Shown here: positions 47,801 through 55,800 of the stretch, piece after piece
Position numbering within the stretch: the first letter of the stretch is position 1
Layout: every line of letters begins with the position of its first letter
Assembly: GCA_033964015.1 (NCBI GenBank)
Contig: CM066912.1
Coordinates: forward strand, 30,590,532 to 30,654,531
Direction: 5' to 3'
Source of the DNA: Scolanthus callimorphus
Taxonomy: Eukaryota; Cnidaria; Anthozoa; Actiniaria; Edwardsiidae
Length of the DNA: 64,000 nucleotides
The notes under the pieces: generated by a model
Seen by the model: only the letters and a program-made list of their open reading frames with translations
Database searches by the model: none
Told to the model about the DNA's origin: nothing
Translations under genes and position numbers: made by a program

Positions 47801-50234
47801 GGAAGCACAGGAGGTAGTTGAATAATCTAAGCCATTCGTCTATCACCTCTATGCTAGGGGTTGGATTCCCGGGCTGAGCTGCTAGGGTTTTTTCTCTTTC
47901 TGCTAGGGTTGTGTTGTTTCGCACCTTATAGTCCATTGGCTGGTCGAATTTTTCCCACACTGGGAGTCAAAACCCTACCATTTGAAGAACCCCTCCCCTG
48001 TACTGGAATTTCCAGAGGTCGTCAACACCCTTCCCCCCTCCCCTGTGATTTCCAGGGGTCCTGAACTCCTCCCTCCCCTGGAATTTGAACACCCCCGCCA
48101 TTGGAATGTTCAGGTTGCCTAAACAACCCCGTTTTCCACAGCTTAAACACACCCCCTTTCCCCCGGAATTGCCAGGATTTCCAGGGGTCCTCGCCTCCTC
48201 CCCCTAGGAATTTCCAGGGCTTAGATAGACCCCTCCCCCTTTAATTTTACAGGGTCCTCTATCCCCTCGGTGCTTAAAGAAAATGCAATCGGCCATTGTC
48301 TTTCGAAAGAGACAATAAACCGAGGTCCTTTCTCCCCTATTAGTCATGTGGAAGGTAAAAAGCCTAAAACGTAAATACAGTCTTACTTTTCCTTTTTACC
48401 ACTGCTCATTTTGTGCGTATTTCCGTGTGCACGATCGTGTATGAGAAACTGTAGAATGTTATCCTCCAAAATGAATAATCACATGATCTGATTTGGTAGG
48501 CAACAAGACGTAAACACCGTTAGCCGATTAGGTCTATTGTCACAATAGCTTTTCATTTTCAAACAAATGCCCTTCCACATCCCTAGTTCTAAACCTGGAC
48601 TTTGAGGAAATAGAGAGCCATGTTCTAGTGGATCACTCTGGCAAAGGAAACAACGCTTACCTTGGGACAGATAGCAGCATAGTGCCATACAAAGGCGTCT
48701 GCGGACATTACGCTGAGCTAGGAGAATTTGGGAATATCTTATTAGAAGACTTGACGTTTAGGAGTAAACCAAAGTACGGAATATCTGTGGCTGGATGGGT
48801 GAATATGATGGATACAATAAAGGGGAGTCATTCAATATTTAGCACAGCAAGGGCCATAAACATAGGACAGATTATTGGTAAGTAAATAACAGTCGTGGTT
48901 ACACTAGACTACTATGAAAAATTCAAGTTTCACTAGTTGTAGGGCACAGAGAAGAGAAAAGCGCGCGCGCTTGTAGCTTGAATCGTCCATTCTAAGAAGC
49001 TCTATAAGCCTCGGGGAATTATTTCCGAGTAGAACGGATGACTTAGCGCTGCGGCACTCGGCTCTCACCTGCACGTCTATCCGGGATGCAGGGATGGATT
49101 CCCTGCCAGGACATTCATTGGAAGTTGATATTTCGCATATTTTGGGAAGTTCTCCACGATTGCTCTGTAAAGGATTGAAATTGGACAGTTAGTGCGCGAG
49201 GATCGCCTTGAGAGCAACCACGTTCTCACTTTGGTTTCACTGGAGATACTAGACAGAACAATGTTTTACCTTGATTTTCCAGGTGGGTAAGAGCCTTAGC
49301 GCTGCGGCACTCGGCTCTCACCTGCACGTCTCTCCGGGATGCAGAGATGGATTCCCTGACTGGACATTCATTGGAAGTTGACATTTCGCATATTTTGGGA
49401 AGCTCTCCACGATCGCTCTGTAAAGGATTGAAATTGGACAGTTAGTGCGCTAGGATGGCCTGAGAGCAACCACTTTAATTCTCACCTTGGTTTAACTGGA
49501 GATACTAGACAGAACAATGTTTCACCTTGATTTTCCAGGTGGGTACCATTTCGAGGTTGACGACGGCCGAATACGCTGGTTCCATCGCACACGGAAACAC
49601 AACCCAGTCTTTAGCGTACTGACAGAAAACCTCGTTAGACCGGACGTGTGGTTCCATGTGGTCGGCACGTATCAGTCGTCAAAGGCAACTGCTAAGGTAA
49701 GCAATGGGCTGTTCAAAAAAACAACGTACCTCCCCCCCTATTGAGGAACCTGGAAAATCCACAGGGGTTGCTGTGTTTGACCCTGGGATTTCCTGATGCA
49801 TTGTGGAGGACTGGGTCGAGTAGCGTGTGGGCTAGCTGTGGGTTTTCTAGCGTGGCTACCAAGCTAAAATCAATGATGGTCAGATCGAGAACTTGAGTCT
49901 CTGTGATTCCTGCAAGGTTTCATTCAAAATTTTATCGTTTTCGTGCTTCGTTAGACCAAATGGAAATTTCAATGAAATTTTCTCCGTTAAATATCTTTTT
50001 CCACATTGTGCTAAATTACTCGATTTATTGATGGATTCTCTCTTAATCTTTCAGGTTTACATAGATGGTGAGTTAAAGGCCACGGCCCCTGGCTATGGTC
50101 TTCTAGACACGGACTGGGGGTACAAGGCCTCAGTTGGAAGCTTCGACTTTGATGGACGATTCATCAGAGCTAAGATTGATGACTTTATATGTTCGACTAT
50201 GAAATCTCACCTACACAAGTTCAAGACTTGTTAA
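29800..50234 (+). CDS. Gene A: secreted PLAT / F5/8C / LamG / TSP1 multidomain protein
   Basis: Twenty exons join in one frame (4,395 nt, 1,464 residues): 29800-29863, 30856-31000, 31356-31458, 33205-33346, 33799-34002, 35524-35636, 36755-36896, 38354-39013, 39541-39750, 41121-41233, 41794-41938, 42401-42604, 43623-43835, 44673-44785, 45617-45764, 46260-47159, 47600-47746, 48587-48877, 49539-49696, 50055-50234. Domains by residue: signal peptide 1-21, PLAT 22-150, F5/8C 152-304, LamG 305-524, F5/8C 525-680, TSP1 690-748, F5/8C 749-906, repeat linker then TSP1 907-1206, TSP1 1207-1255, LamG 1256-1464. Known: these modules bind glycans, lipids and matrix proteins outside the cell; coral skeletal-matrix and adhesion proteins use similar modules. 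Inferred: extracellular matrix or adhesion protein. No membrane segment beyond the signal peptide. A probable one-base loss at 50184-50188 alters the last residues; with the likely frame the stop is 50264-50266. Confidence 0.85.
29912..30432. mobile_element. pogo/Tigger-like MITE in gene A intron 1
   Basis: CAGTGGAACCCCGATTTTAC to GTAAAATCGGGGTTCCACTG, flanked by TA on both sides. The interior repeats CCCCGAT..AACGATA. The CAGTGGAACC end is typical of pogo/Tigger elements. Confidence 0.7.
30856..33346 (+). CDS. Gene A exons 2-4: PLAT/LH2 domain
   Basis: Exons 30856-31000, 31356-31458, 33205-33346. The peptide carries YQIYVYTGDVFGAGTDARVF, then NDFERD, then LKKLRIRHDNSWFGAGWFLD and VEVKD, then a CVYMFPSHRWLA segment. 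This is a textbook PLAT (LH2) order, including GTD, F-R, the RHDNS loop and WFLD. Exon 4 ends at a strong GTGAGC donor in phase 1, chosen because it alone joins in frame to the first F5/8C Cys. Confidence 0.88.
31010..31140 (+). mobile_element. SINE body fragment
   Basis: GTCGGTCCTGTCTCTCACAT, GGGAACCACTAG and GGCCATCCTCAGTG resemble the body of the SINE at 19464. It begins just after the gene A exon 2 donor. Confidence 0.45.
31472..32599. mobile_element. 1.1-kb TTAA-flanked element
   Basis: TTAAAGTGCTAGTATGACCA to TGGTCATACTCGCACTTTAA. It begins 13 bases after the exon 3 donor of gene A. A 146-codon frame on its minus strand has no recognisable domain and is probably chance. Confidence 0.6.
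33799..36896 (+). CDS. Gene A exons 5-7: F5/8 type C (discoidin) domain 1
   Basis: Exons 33799-34002, 35524-35636, 36755-36896 with phases 1-1, 1-0, 0-1. It starts CKHELGMSNGKIKDSQITAS, has WCSAFADDAEYLQVDLG and ends MRIELYGC. The first and last Cys are the conserved disulfide pair of discoidin domains, which bind phospholipid or glycans extracellularly. Introns hold a hexanucleotide repeat and several inverted-repeat elements. Confidence 0.88.
34607..34830 (+). mobile_element. AGCGGAGCTCC MITE
   Basis: TAGCGGAGCTCCTT at the left and GGGAGCTCCGCTATTAGACA at the right, with ATAGGTATCGCAGGAA inside. 62193-62517 is a minus-strand relative. Confidence 0.5.
35151..35447. mobile_element. MITE carrying a GTCACG hexanucleotide repeat
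   Basis: Ends GAGCAGATTTAATATGACTG and CAGTCATACGAAATCTGCTC. The core 35252-35395 is more than 20 copies of GGTCAC/GATCAC hexamers, which make Arg-Asp or Thr-Val reading frames with no biological support. Confidence 0.65.
36068..36274. mobile_element. MITE carrying a GCGGTC hexanucleotide repeat
   Basis: Ends GAGCAGATTTCGTATGACTA and AGTCATACGAAATCTGCTC, with GCGGTC/ACGGTC units at 36157-36225. Same family as 35151-35447. Confidence 0.65.
36359..36565. mobile_element. Inverted-repeat element, CCAGAGCTCCC family
   Basis: CCAGAGCTCCCTGGCTCGTC and its complement near 36540-36560, with GGTTCTGGTGACATCCATTT inside. Partial relatives at 39215-39300, 52320-52490 and 61570-61640. Confidence 0.5.
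37783..37922. repeat. Inverted-repeat element with TTTCGAGAAAC
   Basis: GGGAGTTTCGAGAAAC on the left repeats as GGGAGATTTCGAGAAAC, and CTTTTCGGG pairs with CCCGAAAAG at the centre. Confidence 0.4.
38354..39013 (+). CDS. Gene A exon 8: laminin-G-like domain 1 in a single exon
   Basis: One 660-nt exon, phase 1-1, encodes a whole LamG/concanavalin-like jelly roll: LYLRFE start, ITIALWVKL, FHFEVDGGAVRWFHRDEKGN, WTHIVGVYDS, VDEFLISN and a closing Cys. The reading frame continues past the GTGAGC donor, but phase and the family end point support stopping at 39013. Confidence 0.88.
39541..41938 (+). CDS. Gene A exons 9-11: F5/8 type C domain 2
   Basis: Exons 39541-39750, 41121-41233, 41794-41938, phases 1-1, 1-0, 0-1 as in domain 1. 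It starts CFTPIGMEDMKIKDAQVTAS, has AWCSDDDDKEPYLTIDL and ends MRTELYGC. The middle exon is exactly 113 nt, as in the other two copies. Confidence 0.88.
39788..40606. mobile_element. AGAGCGGATTTC MITE with nested long inverted repeat
   Basis: Outer ends TAGAGCGGATTTCAGATG and CATCCGAAATCCGCTCTA. Inside, GCGTTGGAGAGTAGTTTTAA GTCGAGAAACGCG pairs with its complement near 40375-40420, and GCCGCCATCTTGGATTTGTG forms a third hairpin. Confidence 0.6.
40072..40136 (-). mobile_element. tRNA-like SINE head
   Basis: The minus strand has A box TAGTGGTTAGGG and B box GGTTCGAACCCTG in tRNA-like spacing. It is surrounded by repeats, so a SINE head is likelier than a functional tRNA. Confidence 0.45.
41291..41540. 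mobile_element. AGAGCGGATTTCACATGACTG MITE
   Basis: TAGAGCGGTTTTCACATGAC to AGTCATGTGAAATCCGCTCTA. Related: 62786-62915 and right ends at 2085-2120 and 33440-33465. Confidence 0.6.
42401..42604 (+). CDS. Gene A exon 12: thrombospondin type-1 repeat lacking Trp
   Basis: 204 nt, phase 1-1. It contains ADCSVSCGKGTIRKLTPC and ends CERPSCPG, giving the six Cys of a TSP1 repeat and the CSVSCG motif used for O-fucosylation. The usual WxxW strand is missing (ELADC instead), so it is a degenerate repeat. Confidence 0.75.
42924..43126. mobile_element. MITE with GTCCACACTACACCG ends
   Basis: CCCCGTCCACACTACACCGT to ACGATGTAGTGTGGACGAGG, with ACGGACACTTTTTGCTCCGG inside. A fragment lies at 6460-6560. 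Confidence 0.65.
43379..43591 (+). mobile_element. TTAA-type MITE (GGGGCACTCGCACGC family)
   Basis: AAAGGGGCTCTCGCGCGCTT to GCGCGAGCCCCTTTAA, in gene A intron 12 shortly before exon 13. Confidence 0.6.
43623..45764 (+). CDS. Gene A exons 13-15: F5/8 type C domain 3
   Basis: Exons 43623-43835, 44673-44785, 45617-45764, phases 1-1, 1-0, 0-1. It starts CFAPVGMSAGAVNDSSISGS, has SWCAGHTDDHQYIEVDL and ends MRAEIYGC. Exon 13 must use a GC donor (ACAG then GCAAGT) to stay in frame with the conserved GVGTQG start of exon 14. Confidence 0.86.
43851..44084 (+). mobile_element. TTAA-flanked MITE just after a GC donor
   Basis: TTAAACAGCCTGTGTCAGCC to GGCTGATACGGGCTCTTTAA. It starts 15 bases after the GC donor of gene A exon 13. 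Confidence 0.65.
44289..44541. mobile_element. MITE with 15-bp inverted ends, copy 2
   Basis: ATTCGCCTTTGTCAC to GTGACAAAGGCGAAT; see 26319-26578. Confidence 0.65.
46260..47159 (+). CDS. Gene A exon 16: repeat-rich linker plus TSP1 repeat
   Basis: A 900-nt exon, phase 1-1. It opens with a basic Lys/Ser run, then a long low-complexity linker, then three 72-nt tandem copies at 46730-46945 encoding 24-residue units of the type MLLAEANTKLPATTNK. It ends with a TSP1 repeat, YEWTKFGTCSVTCGRGVKER to CYNPPCKG, with six Cys. The linker is probably a flexible, variable-length spacer. Confidence 0.82.
46730..46945 (+). repeat. 72-bp coding tandem repeat, three copies
   Basis: ATGCTACTTGCGGAAGCC recurs at 46730, 46802 and 46874. 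Each 72-nt unit is three diverged 24-nt subunits, so copy-number change keeps the frame. Confidence 0.85.
47600..47746 (+). CDS. Gene A exon 17: TSP1 repeat
   Basis: 147 nt, phase 1-1: SEWSGYSKCSVTCGMGKRTR through CRKPTCPG, six Cys. The first Trp and CSVTCG are present and the second Trp is replaced by Tyr. It is the most canonical TSP1 copy in the gene. Confidence 0.85.
48587..50234 (+). CDS. Gene A exons 18-20: laminin-G-like domain 2 and C-terminus
   Basis: Exons 48587-48877, 49539-49696, 50055-50234. The order matches LamG 1: LNLDFE, YGISVAGWVNM, YHFEVDDGRIRWFHRTRKHN, VWFHVVGTYQS, VYIDGELKATAPGYGLLD and KIDDF. As read it then ends at TAA 50232-50234 in a sequence unlike the family. The other frame from 50189 gives MFDYEISPTQVQDLL and a final Cys, matching LamG 1, with stop at 50264-50266. 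A base was probably lost at 50184-50188. Confidence 0.8.
49042..49540 (+). repeat. About 255-bp intronic tandem duplication ending at an acceptor
   Basis: CTTAGCGCTGCGGCACTCGG occurs at 49042 and 49295, and TTGATTTTCCAGGTGGGTA at 49271 and 49527. The first copy therefore holds a decoy of the exon 19 acceptor followed by a stop-prone sequence. Confidence 0.75.
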
Positions 50235-50479
50235 TTATAAAATGCCCAGAGAAAAAGAAGAGCTAATTAGAGGACAGGTCGCCGCTAGGCAGTCTTTTTT
50301 ACGAATTTTCCTTAAATATTCTGTGAATACCAGATGCTAAAAAATATCGGTGATTCCATACTTCACTTCACAATGTGTGGTAGAGCAACAAAAATCTTCA
50401 TCGCCGAAGTCTTCCAAGAGAAATGTAATTTTGTACATATGAAGTAAACGGAGACTAGGAGACGTATTGCATCTTATTA

Positions 50480-50600
50480 TATAGACACGAGTGTTTTACT
50501 GGGAAATACGCCACTCGTAGATCTCATACGAAGCTACATCCGGGACCTGAGTGCACAAAAGTGCTTGAAAATCAATTTGGAAAATTTTTTCTGGTTTGTC
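50480..50600 (+). repeat. Dispersed repeat, pair with 16455-16640
   Basis: Shares CGAGTGTTTTACTGGGAAAT and CTCGTAGATCTCATACGAAG with the 16.4-kb copy. Confidence 0.5.
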
Positions 50601-50620
50601 TATATAATAAAAAGAAAATT

Positions 50621-50697
50621 ACACGGTGGCTTGAAGGTATGAGTTTTATTTTCCGTGTTAAAAAAATAAAACTCATATCTTCGCGCCACAGTGTAAT
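50621..50697. repeat. Hairpin downstream of gene A
   Basis: ATGAGTTTTATTTT pairs with AAAATAAAACTCAT around a short loop, bounded by ACACGGTGGC and CGCCACAGTGT. The AATAAA in it could act as a poly(A) signal for gene A, about 390 bases after the stop. Confidence 0.45.
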
Positions 50698-50989
50698 ATC
50701 CTCTATGTATTGATGCAGAAAGAAATTGAGAAATTTGAGAACTGCTTTCTTGTATCATATAATACATATACATCAAAATGAAGGAGCAAATTGGCACTAG
50801 CGTTGCTCATTTGTTCCATCATGTACCAGCACCATCATGTTCAATCATGTGCCGAGAAGAACAAAATAAATTTTGGTATGACTAGTTTTACGGGAAAACT
50901 AGGTGGTCTGCGTCGGCGGAGACGTGAACATGAACAACAACAACCAAAGGTTGAGATTTATGTTAAACGCCGTGGAAAAATGGTGTTTT

Positions 50990-51023
50990 GCTGACGTTTC
51001 GAGCGTTAGCCCTTCGTCGGAGC
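50990..51023 (-). ncRNA. Degenerate hammerhead-like / Penelope-like end
   Basis: The minus strand reads CCGACGA, AGGGC-loop-GCTC, GAAA, CGTCAGC. It is close to the CTGACGA..GAAA core found at ends of Penelope-like elements, with one core T replaced by C. Confidence 0.4.
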
Positions 51024-52639
51024 AAAGAGCAAAAATATTTTTTTTTTGGCCTCAGTCTAAGGTTATCCGAATGCATTGTAAATGATCCATTAGGATATTC
51101 ATTTTACAAATATTTCATAGATTTGACAGCTTTATTAGAAAAGAGGGAGACATACATAGCCACAGACTGCGCTATATATAAAAATACATAAAATGTCGTA
51201 ACAAGATTCATAGTTTTTCTAAATTCACAAAAATGTATCATTTAATATGTACAGAAATAAAAATACATTACCAGCATTATTATATTTTGATAGAAGTATT
51301 TGTTACTAGTAATTGCAATTTGATTGAAACATTAATCCCCTTGCGGAGAACTTCGATCTTGGAGATTTCCATACAAGGGAGCCTGCCACGCAACTGCGCA
51401 GCTGTTCTGCGTATCTCGTAACGATGGCCAGCGAAGGCTAAAAACCTCGAAAACAAATCGCATCTAATCTCGCTACTTCTCAATCCATCCGACCATGCGT
51501 TTTAGCTTTACATATTCTTAAATAGTTATCTCATAGGATGGTCTTATTAGTTTTGCTGTTCGATGACAGGCTCCCTTGTCATGATGGATGGATGGTCCTC
51601 CGAAGTTTGCTAAGGCCCACCGCAAACGTCGCTCTTCGAACCTTTCCTTTTTCAAAAAATGCCGCTTCATTAAACTTTATAATAGAAGCATTTCTATTGT
51701 TTTCGATTGGAACGAGCGACTCTGGCTGTGACGTAGGCCTAAGAGATAACTCTCTTCAATACACTATAGCGCGAAAAATGCCAGGAAAATATTGCGCCCT
51801 AATTTCTGCATGCATGATTTTCCCGTCTGCGTCCCCTGTTGAGGATCCTGGAAATTTCTGATTGTCCCAACCCAGCCTGGAATTCCAGTGAATTTTAACA
51901 TGACCACCCTGGAAATCATTTACCTTCCATGGAATTTCATATTTAGCCTGGAATTTCGTTCAGGACTAGGGTACCCACCCAGGAATTCCAGGTTGCTCGA
52001 GGACCAATCACTCGGGAATTACAGAGGTCCTCAGTATGGGGATGCAGAGTTTTTTTGCGAATACCTTATGTAGGAAATTTTTTAACAAGATTCAACGAGC
52101 ATCGAAGAAATTCACCTTATCAAAGATTGCTCGTACTGTAAATAGACTTTCAATATGAAAGGGGCATTTGAATAGACATTGTTCAATGGTCAATCTCATG
52201 CTCAACTTTCATAACGTGCAAAGATTTGATCAAATCACATTCTGAAAAATACTTTAACCCGGCGTTGGATGGTGCAACTCATGATTACCACTGAAGGTGC
52301 GTTGCTGGACCTGGGTTCCTCAACTGCCATGCACATCACCTCGCGGGGGAGGCTCTTGTAACGTCACTGACGCAGAGGAAGAACGTTCTGGACATGAACC
52401 AACGTTTGAAATCAGCCAATCAGCGAAGGTCCGCAAATGGCTATTACTAGAGCCTTACCCGTGAGGCGATGAGCAGGGAGCTCATGGTACGAGAATGGAA
52501 AAGTCTCTAAGCCATAGTGTTAAATTGAAACAACTCTGGCTTATGTACTGTAACTGTCGGATGGTTTTGGCTTTGGGATGGTCTCGTCTGGGTATCTTTC
52601 TGCCCGACAAACTGGCGACTTAGCGAGACTCTGGCAAGA

Positions 52640-52828
52640 TTAGACTTTAGCATTATTATTCGCACCATATGCTGGTGTTATAGCAGGAATCTGTCCACTG
52701 CTGAGGCTGTGAATCATGGCAGATATCTGAGAGTGTCTGTCCAATTCTGTTTGCTGTTGCTTTATCGTGTTCTCACGCTCTTTGATTACTTCTTCATGCT
52801 GTCTACACAGCACTTCGAGTGATGATAT
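52640..52828 (-). CDS. CIP2A: CIP2A last exon with conserved C-terminal motif
   Basis: 189 nt from acceptor TTATTTCAG to the stop at 52642-52640. It starts [20 protein letters not shown] and carries [20 protein letters not shown], almost identical to the human C-terminus, then a divergent tail ending NNNAKV. No close AATAAA was seen downstream. Confidence 0.88.
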   Translation of the reverse strand: MSSLEVLCRQHEEVIKERENTIKQQQTELDRHSQISAMIHSLSSGQIPAITPAYGANNNAKV

Positions 52829-55800
52829 CTGAAATAAAAGCATTATTTAGACCTTCGCGGAATAACTGATAAGGGACTTAGAAATAGGTGTGTGGGATTA
52901 AAAGAAAAAGAACGACACTAGAGATTGTGAAAATACTAGAATACTAAAGATATAAGTTAAAACAACACCTCATTGCATTGAAACAGTACAGTACAGTAGC
53001 CTGCTGAACTCTTCTTTGGACTGCGTAGCTCTCTTTGCCTCGTCCCAGTTACCCTCAACAAGTTAGCTATCGTAAGCCAAGGGTCTCTATGATACTTTCT
53101 TGATCTTGAGGGAAGGGCAAACATATCTTTTTCGTGAGTCTCGATCCAGTGCAGGTGCTGAATAATGACCGTGTCCCTGAGAGTCTTCGTTTTTGTTAAT
53201 CTCCCGATATGTTCATTAGAGTAGTTTTTTGTAAATTCTCTATTAATTTTTTTTCTCTCTTACCTTATGCATGAGGTCCTTCTTGCTTTTTCACTCTTTG
53301 CCGACTCAGTCTTGAATTTCTCTATCGTATTCTCAAGATTCTCTATCATGCTTTCTCGTGCTGCAGTTTCTTTCTCTTGCTTCTGAAGGGCTTTCCTTAT
53401 TTCTAAAAGAAACGCGCCGCGCTATATTTTGTCAACATCAAGCGAAAGTTCACACTTCGCACCAAAGAGAAAGGTCTTTTACGCATAGAAAGAGTAAAGT
53501 CGTAACAAGAAGAAACAAGAATCACACAGTTAGCGTGCATTTGATTGGCTCGCACGCAAAATTCACTGTTTAGCCAATAAGCCAATTATCTTCATGAAAT
53601 ACTTGCAAATTGCACTGCTCTCGACTAATCAGAAACGAGACATTTTTGCATCTAAATTATTATTATTCATACTGGCGAACATTTTACCGCACTACATCAG
53701 TTTTTCACAAGTACATAAGCAATTTCGAAAATGTGGTGCATTCAATAGTTTTCAAATTTCTGTATACAATGTTACCTTGAAGTTTGGCTTCCCTTTCCTT
53801 CAGCTGTTGGACAACCTTCTTGCGCTCCTGCTCGAGCTCCTGGAGCTGCTTCGTAGCGCTAGAAAAAGCAAACACTTAGAAACTTAAAGAGCCTGGATCA
53901 GCCACCATTTTGACAGCATAGCAACATATTAAGTCGGAGAAGTAGAGAAGTCGGATCCATTTCCATCGGCTGATTTAGAGAATATAGAGCGATGTTCTTG
54001 ATTGAATTTGGTAAATCAAATCCGAAGCTTTATTTTTAGATATTTATTAAGAGATTTCTACACGTAATTCGTCTTCTAATATCGAACGAAACAATAACAA
54101 AGGAGTGGCTGACACAGGCTTTTTATGGCATCCTGTCTACGAGGCTGAGACGCCTTCGCCCAGTTTCTCGTAGTACATTAGTCCTTCCTGACTTAGTTAA
54201 TAGAGTGGAATTGTTAGGAAGTTTGGGATAATTTAAAGGATGCCCACAATAACCTTGGCTGGATGTTGACAGGGGCATTGACAGTGCACAGTCTTGTGCT
54301 TGTTTTTATAATGGACTGTATGTGAATTCTGAATATCTTCTGAATATCATTTTTCTCGAAAGTATGAAACTCTGTATAAACGCCCTCTTCGCTTTGTCTC
54401 AAGGCTTTTCCTAAATAAATATTTAACACATTGTTATGGGACAACTTCTAACATATTCCTGCAATCAGTGTCTTTTTCATGCTCTATGTCAAAGAAACAT
54501 TTTGGCTTGTACGACGTAGCAACAGCAACAGGGAAATACGGCAGATAAAAAGTAATCTTCAATTAAACATTTTCTTCAATTCCACAGCCCCACTGACTCA
54601 TATCAAACAGTTCGTCTCGAACATCATCAACAAAACACTTCAAGTAGCAATTCCTTCCTCGTCCGCACTTAACACTACTCGCCATCCTACGGACAAACGA
54701 TAGGCTGAGTTCAAGAATTTCCTTAAAACAGGAATGAAGCGGTATACAGCATAGACAAGCGCTCCAGAATGGGCAACATAAGATGCTATATACCAGGCAA
54801 GGCACACACTGAAGGCACGTGCACGAACACTCCCAATCACGTGATGAGCACATGCACAAAGTACATCGGCATGTGACACAACAACACACATTGCAATAGC
54901 ATTCTGGGAGATCTGAATGGTTAAGCTCTGCTTTGTCGACAGTGTTAAAAGCAGGCGATATTTGATTCACTCTGGGTTGCTCTATCTCTCTGACACTAGA
55001 CATTAGTTTTGGATCCTCTTGCAAACTCTTCAGGGGTTCATCCCGTGGCGCGGGTTGATGAGTAGTGACTCCATCTTCAGTAGCATCTAAATTTCGTTTA
55101 GCGTTATCCATTCTCAAGCTTTTAAAGTACAAATCACTGCTAGACGTTTCAAACCTTTGCGCTCCATGTGCACCAAATTTAATATAAGAATGAGGATGAA
55201 GCTCATTGAACTCATAAACGTACTCTTCGTCGACGTATGGCTGCACTGGACTACCATAAGCGTTCAAGGAGGTATCTCTATTAGCGTCTAGCGTTGTAGA
55301 ATTGCTAGGAGCCTGATGCGATCCTTCGTGCCTGACCCCACGAGCGGAATTCAATCCAATCGCCCGTACACTTGAAGTATCGCTATAAGCATGGACTCTG
55401 GTAGCATCCGCCTCTTCGTTCGAGAAGAGAAAACGACTCTTTGTTTCAATGGGAGGAAGATGAGAAGGAGTCATTGATCGATTCGTGTACAAATCATTGT
55501 CACAAACAATGTGCTTGCTATCCACAACTTCAAGACTCGGCGCCGAAGGCCGGACAAGACCTTCGTCTACCACACTATATTCTGGCGGAGGCTCCATTAT
55601 CATCCACAATGTGGTCGTCAAGGTTTTCAAAATAGTGATACGTGTACGAATATGTAATATATGATGCTGGATGTTCTGAAATAACTGTGCCAAAGGCCCG
55701 GATGTCCATATACTATGATTGATGTATCGGAAATATAGCTAATGATCATACGCAGAAAAAATGCCATATACTCATCTCTGATAACAATAGTCTGCAATCG

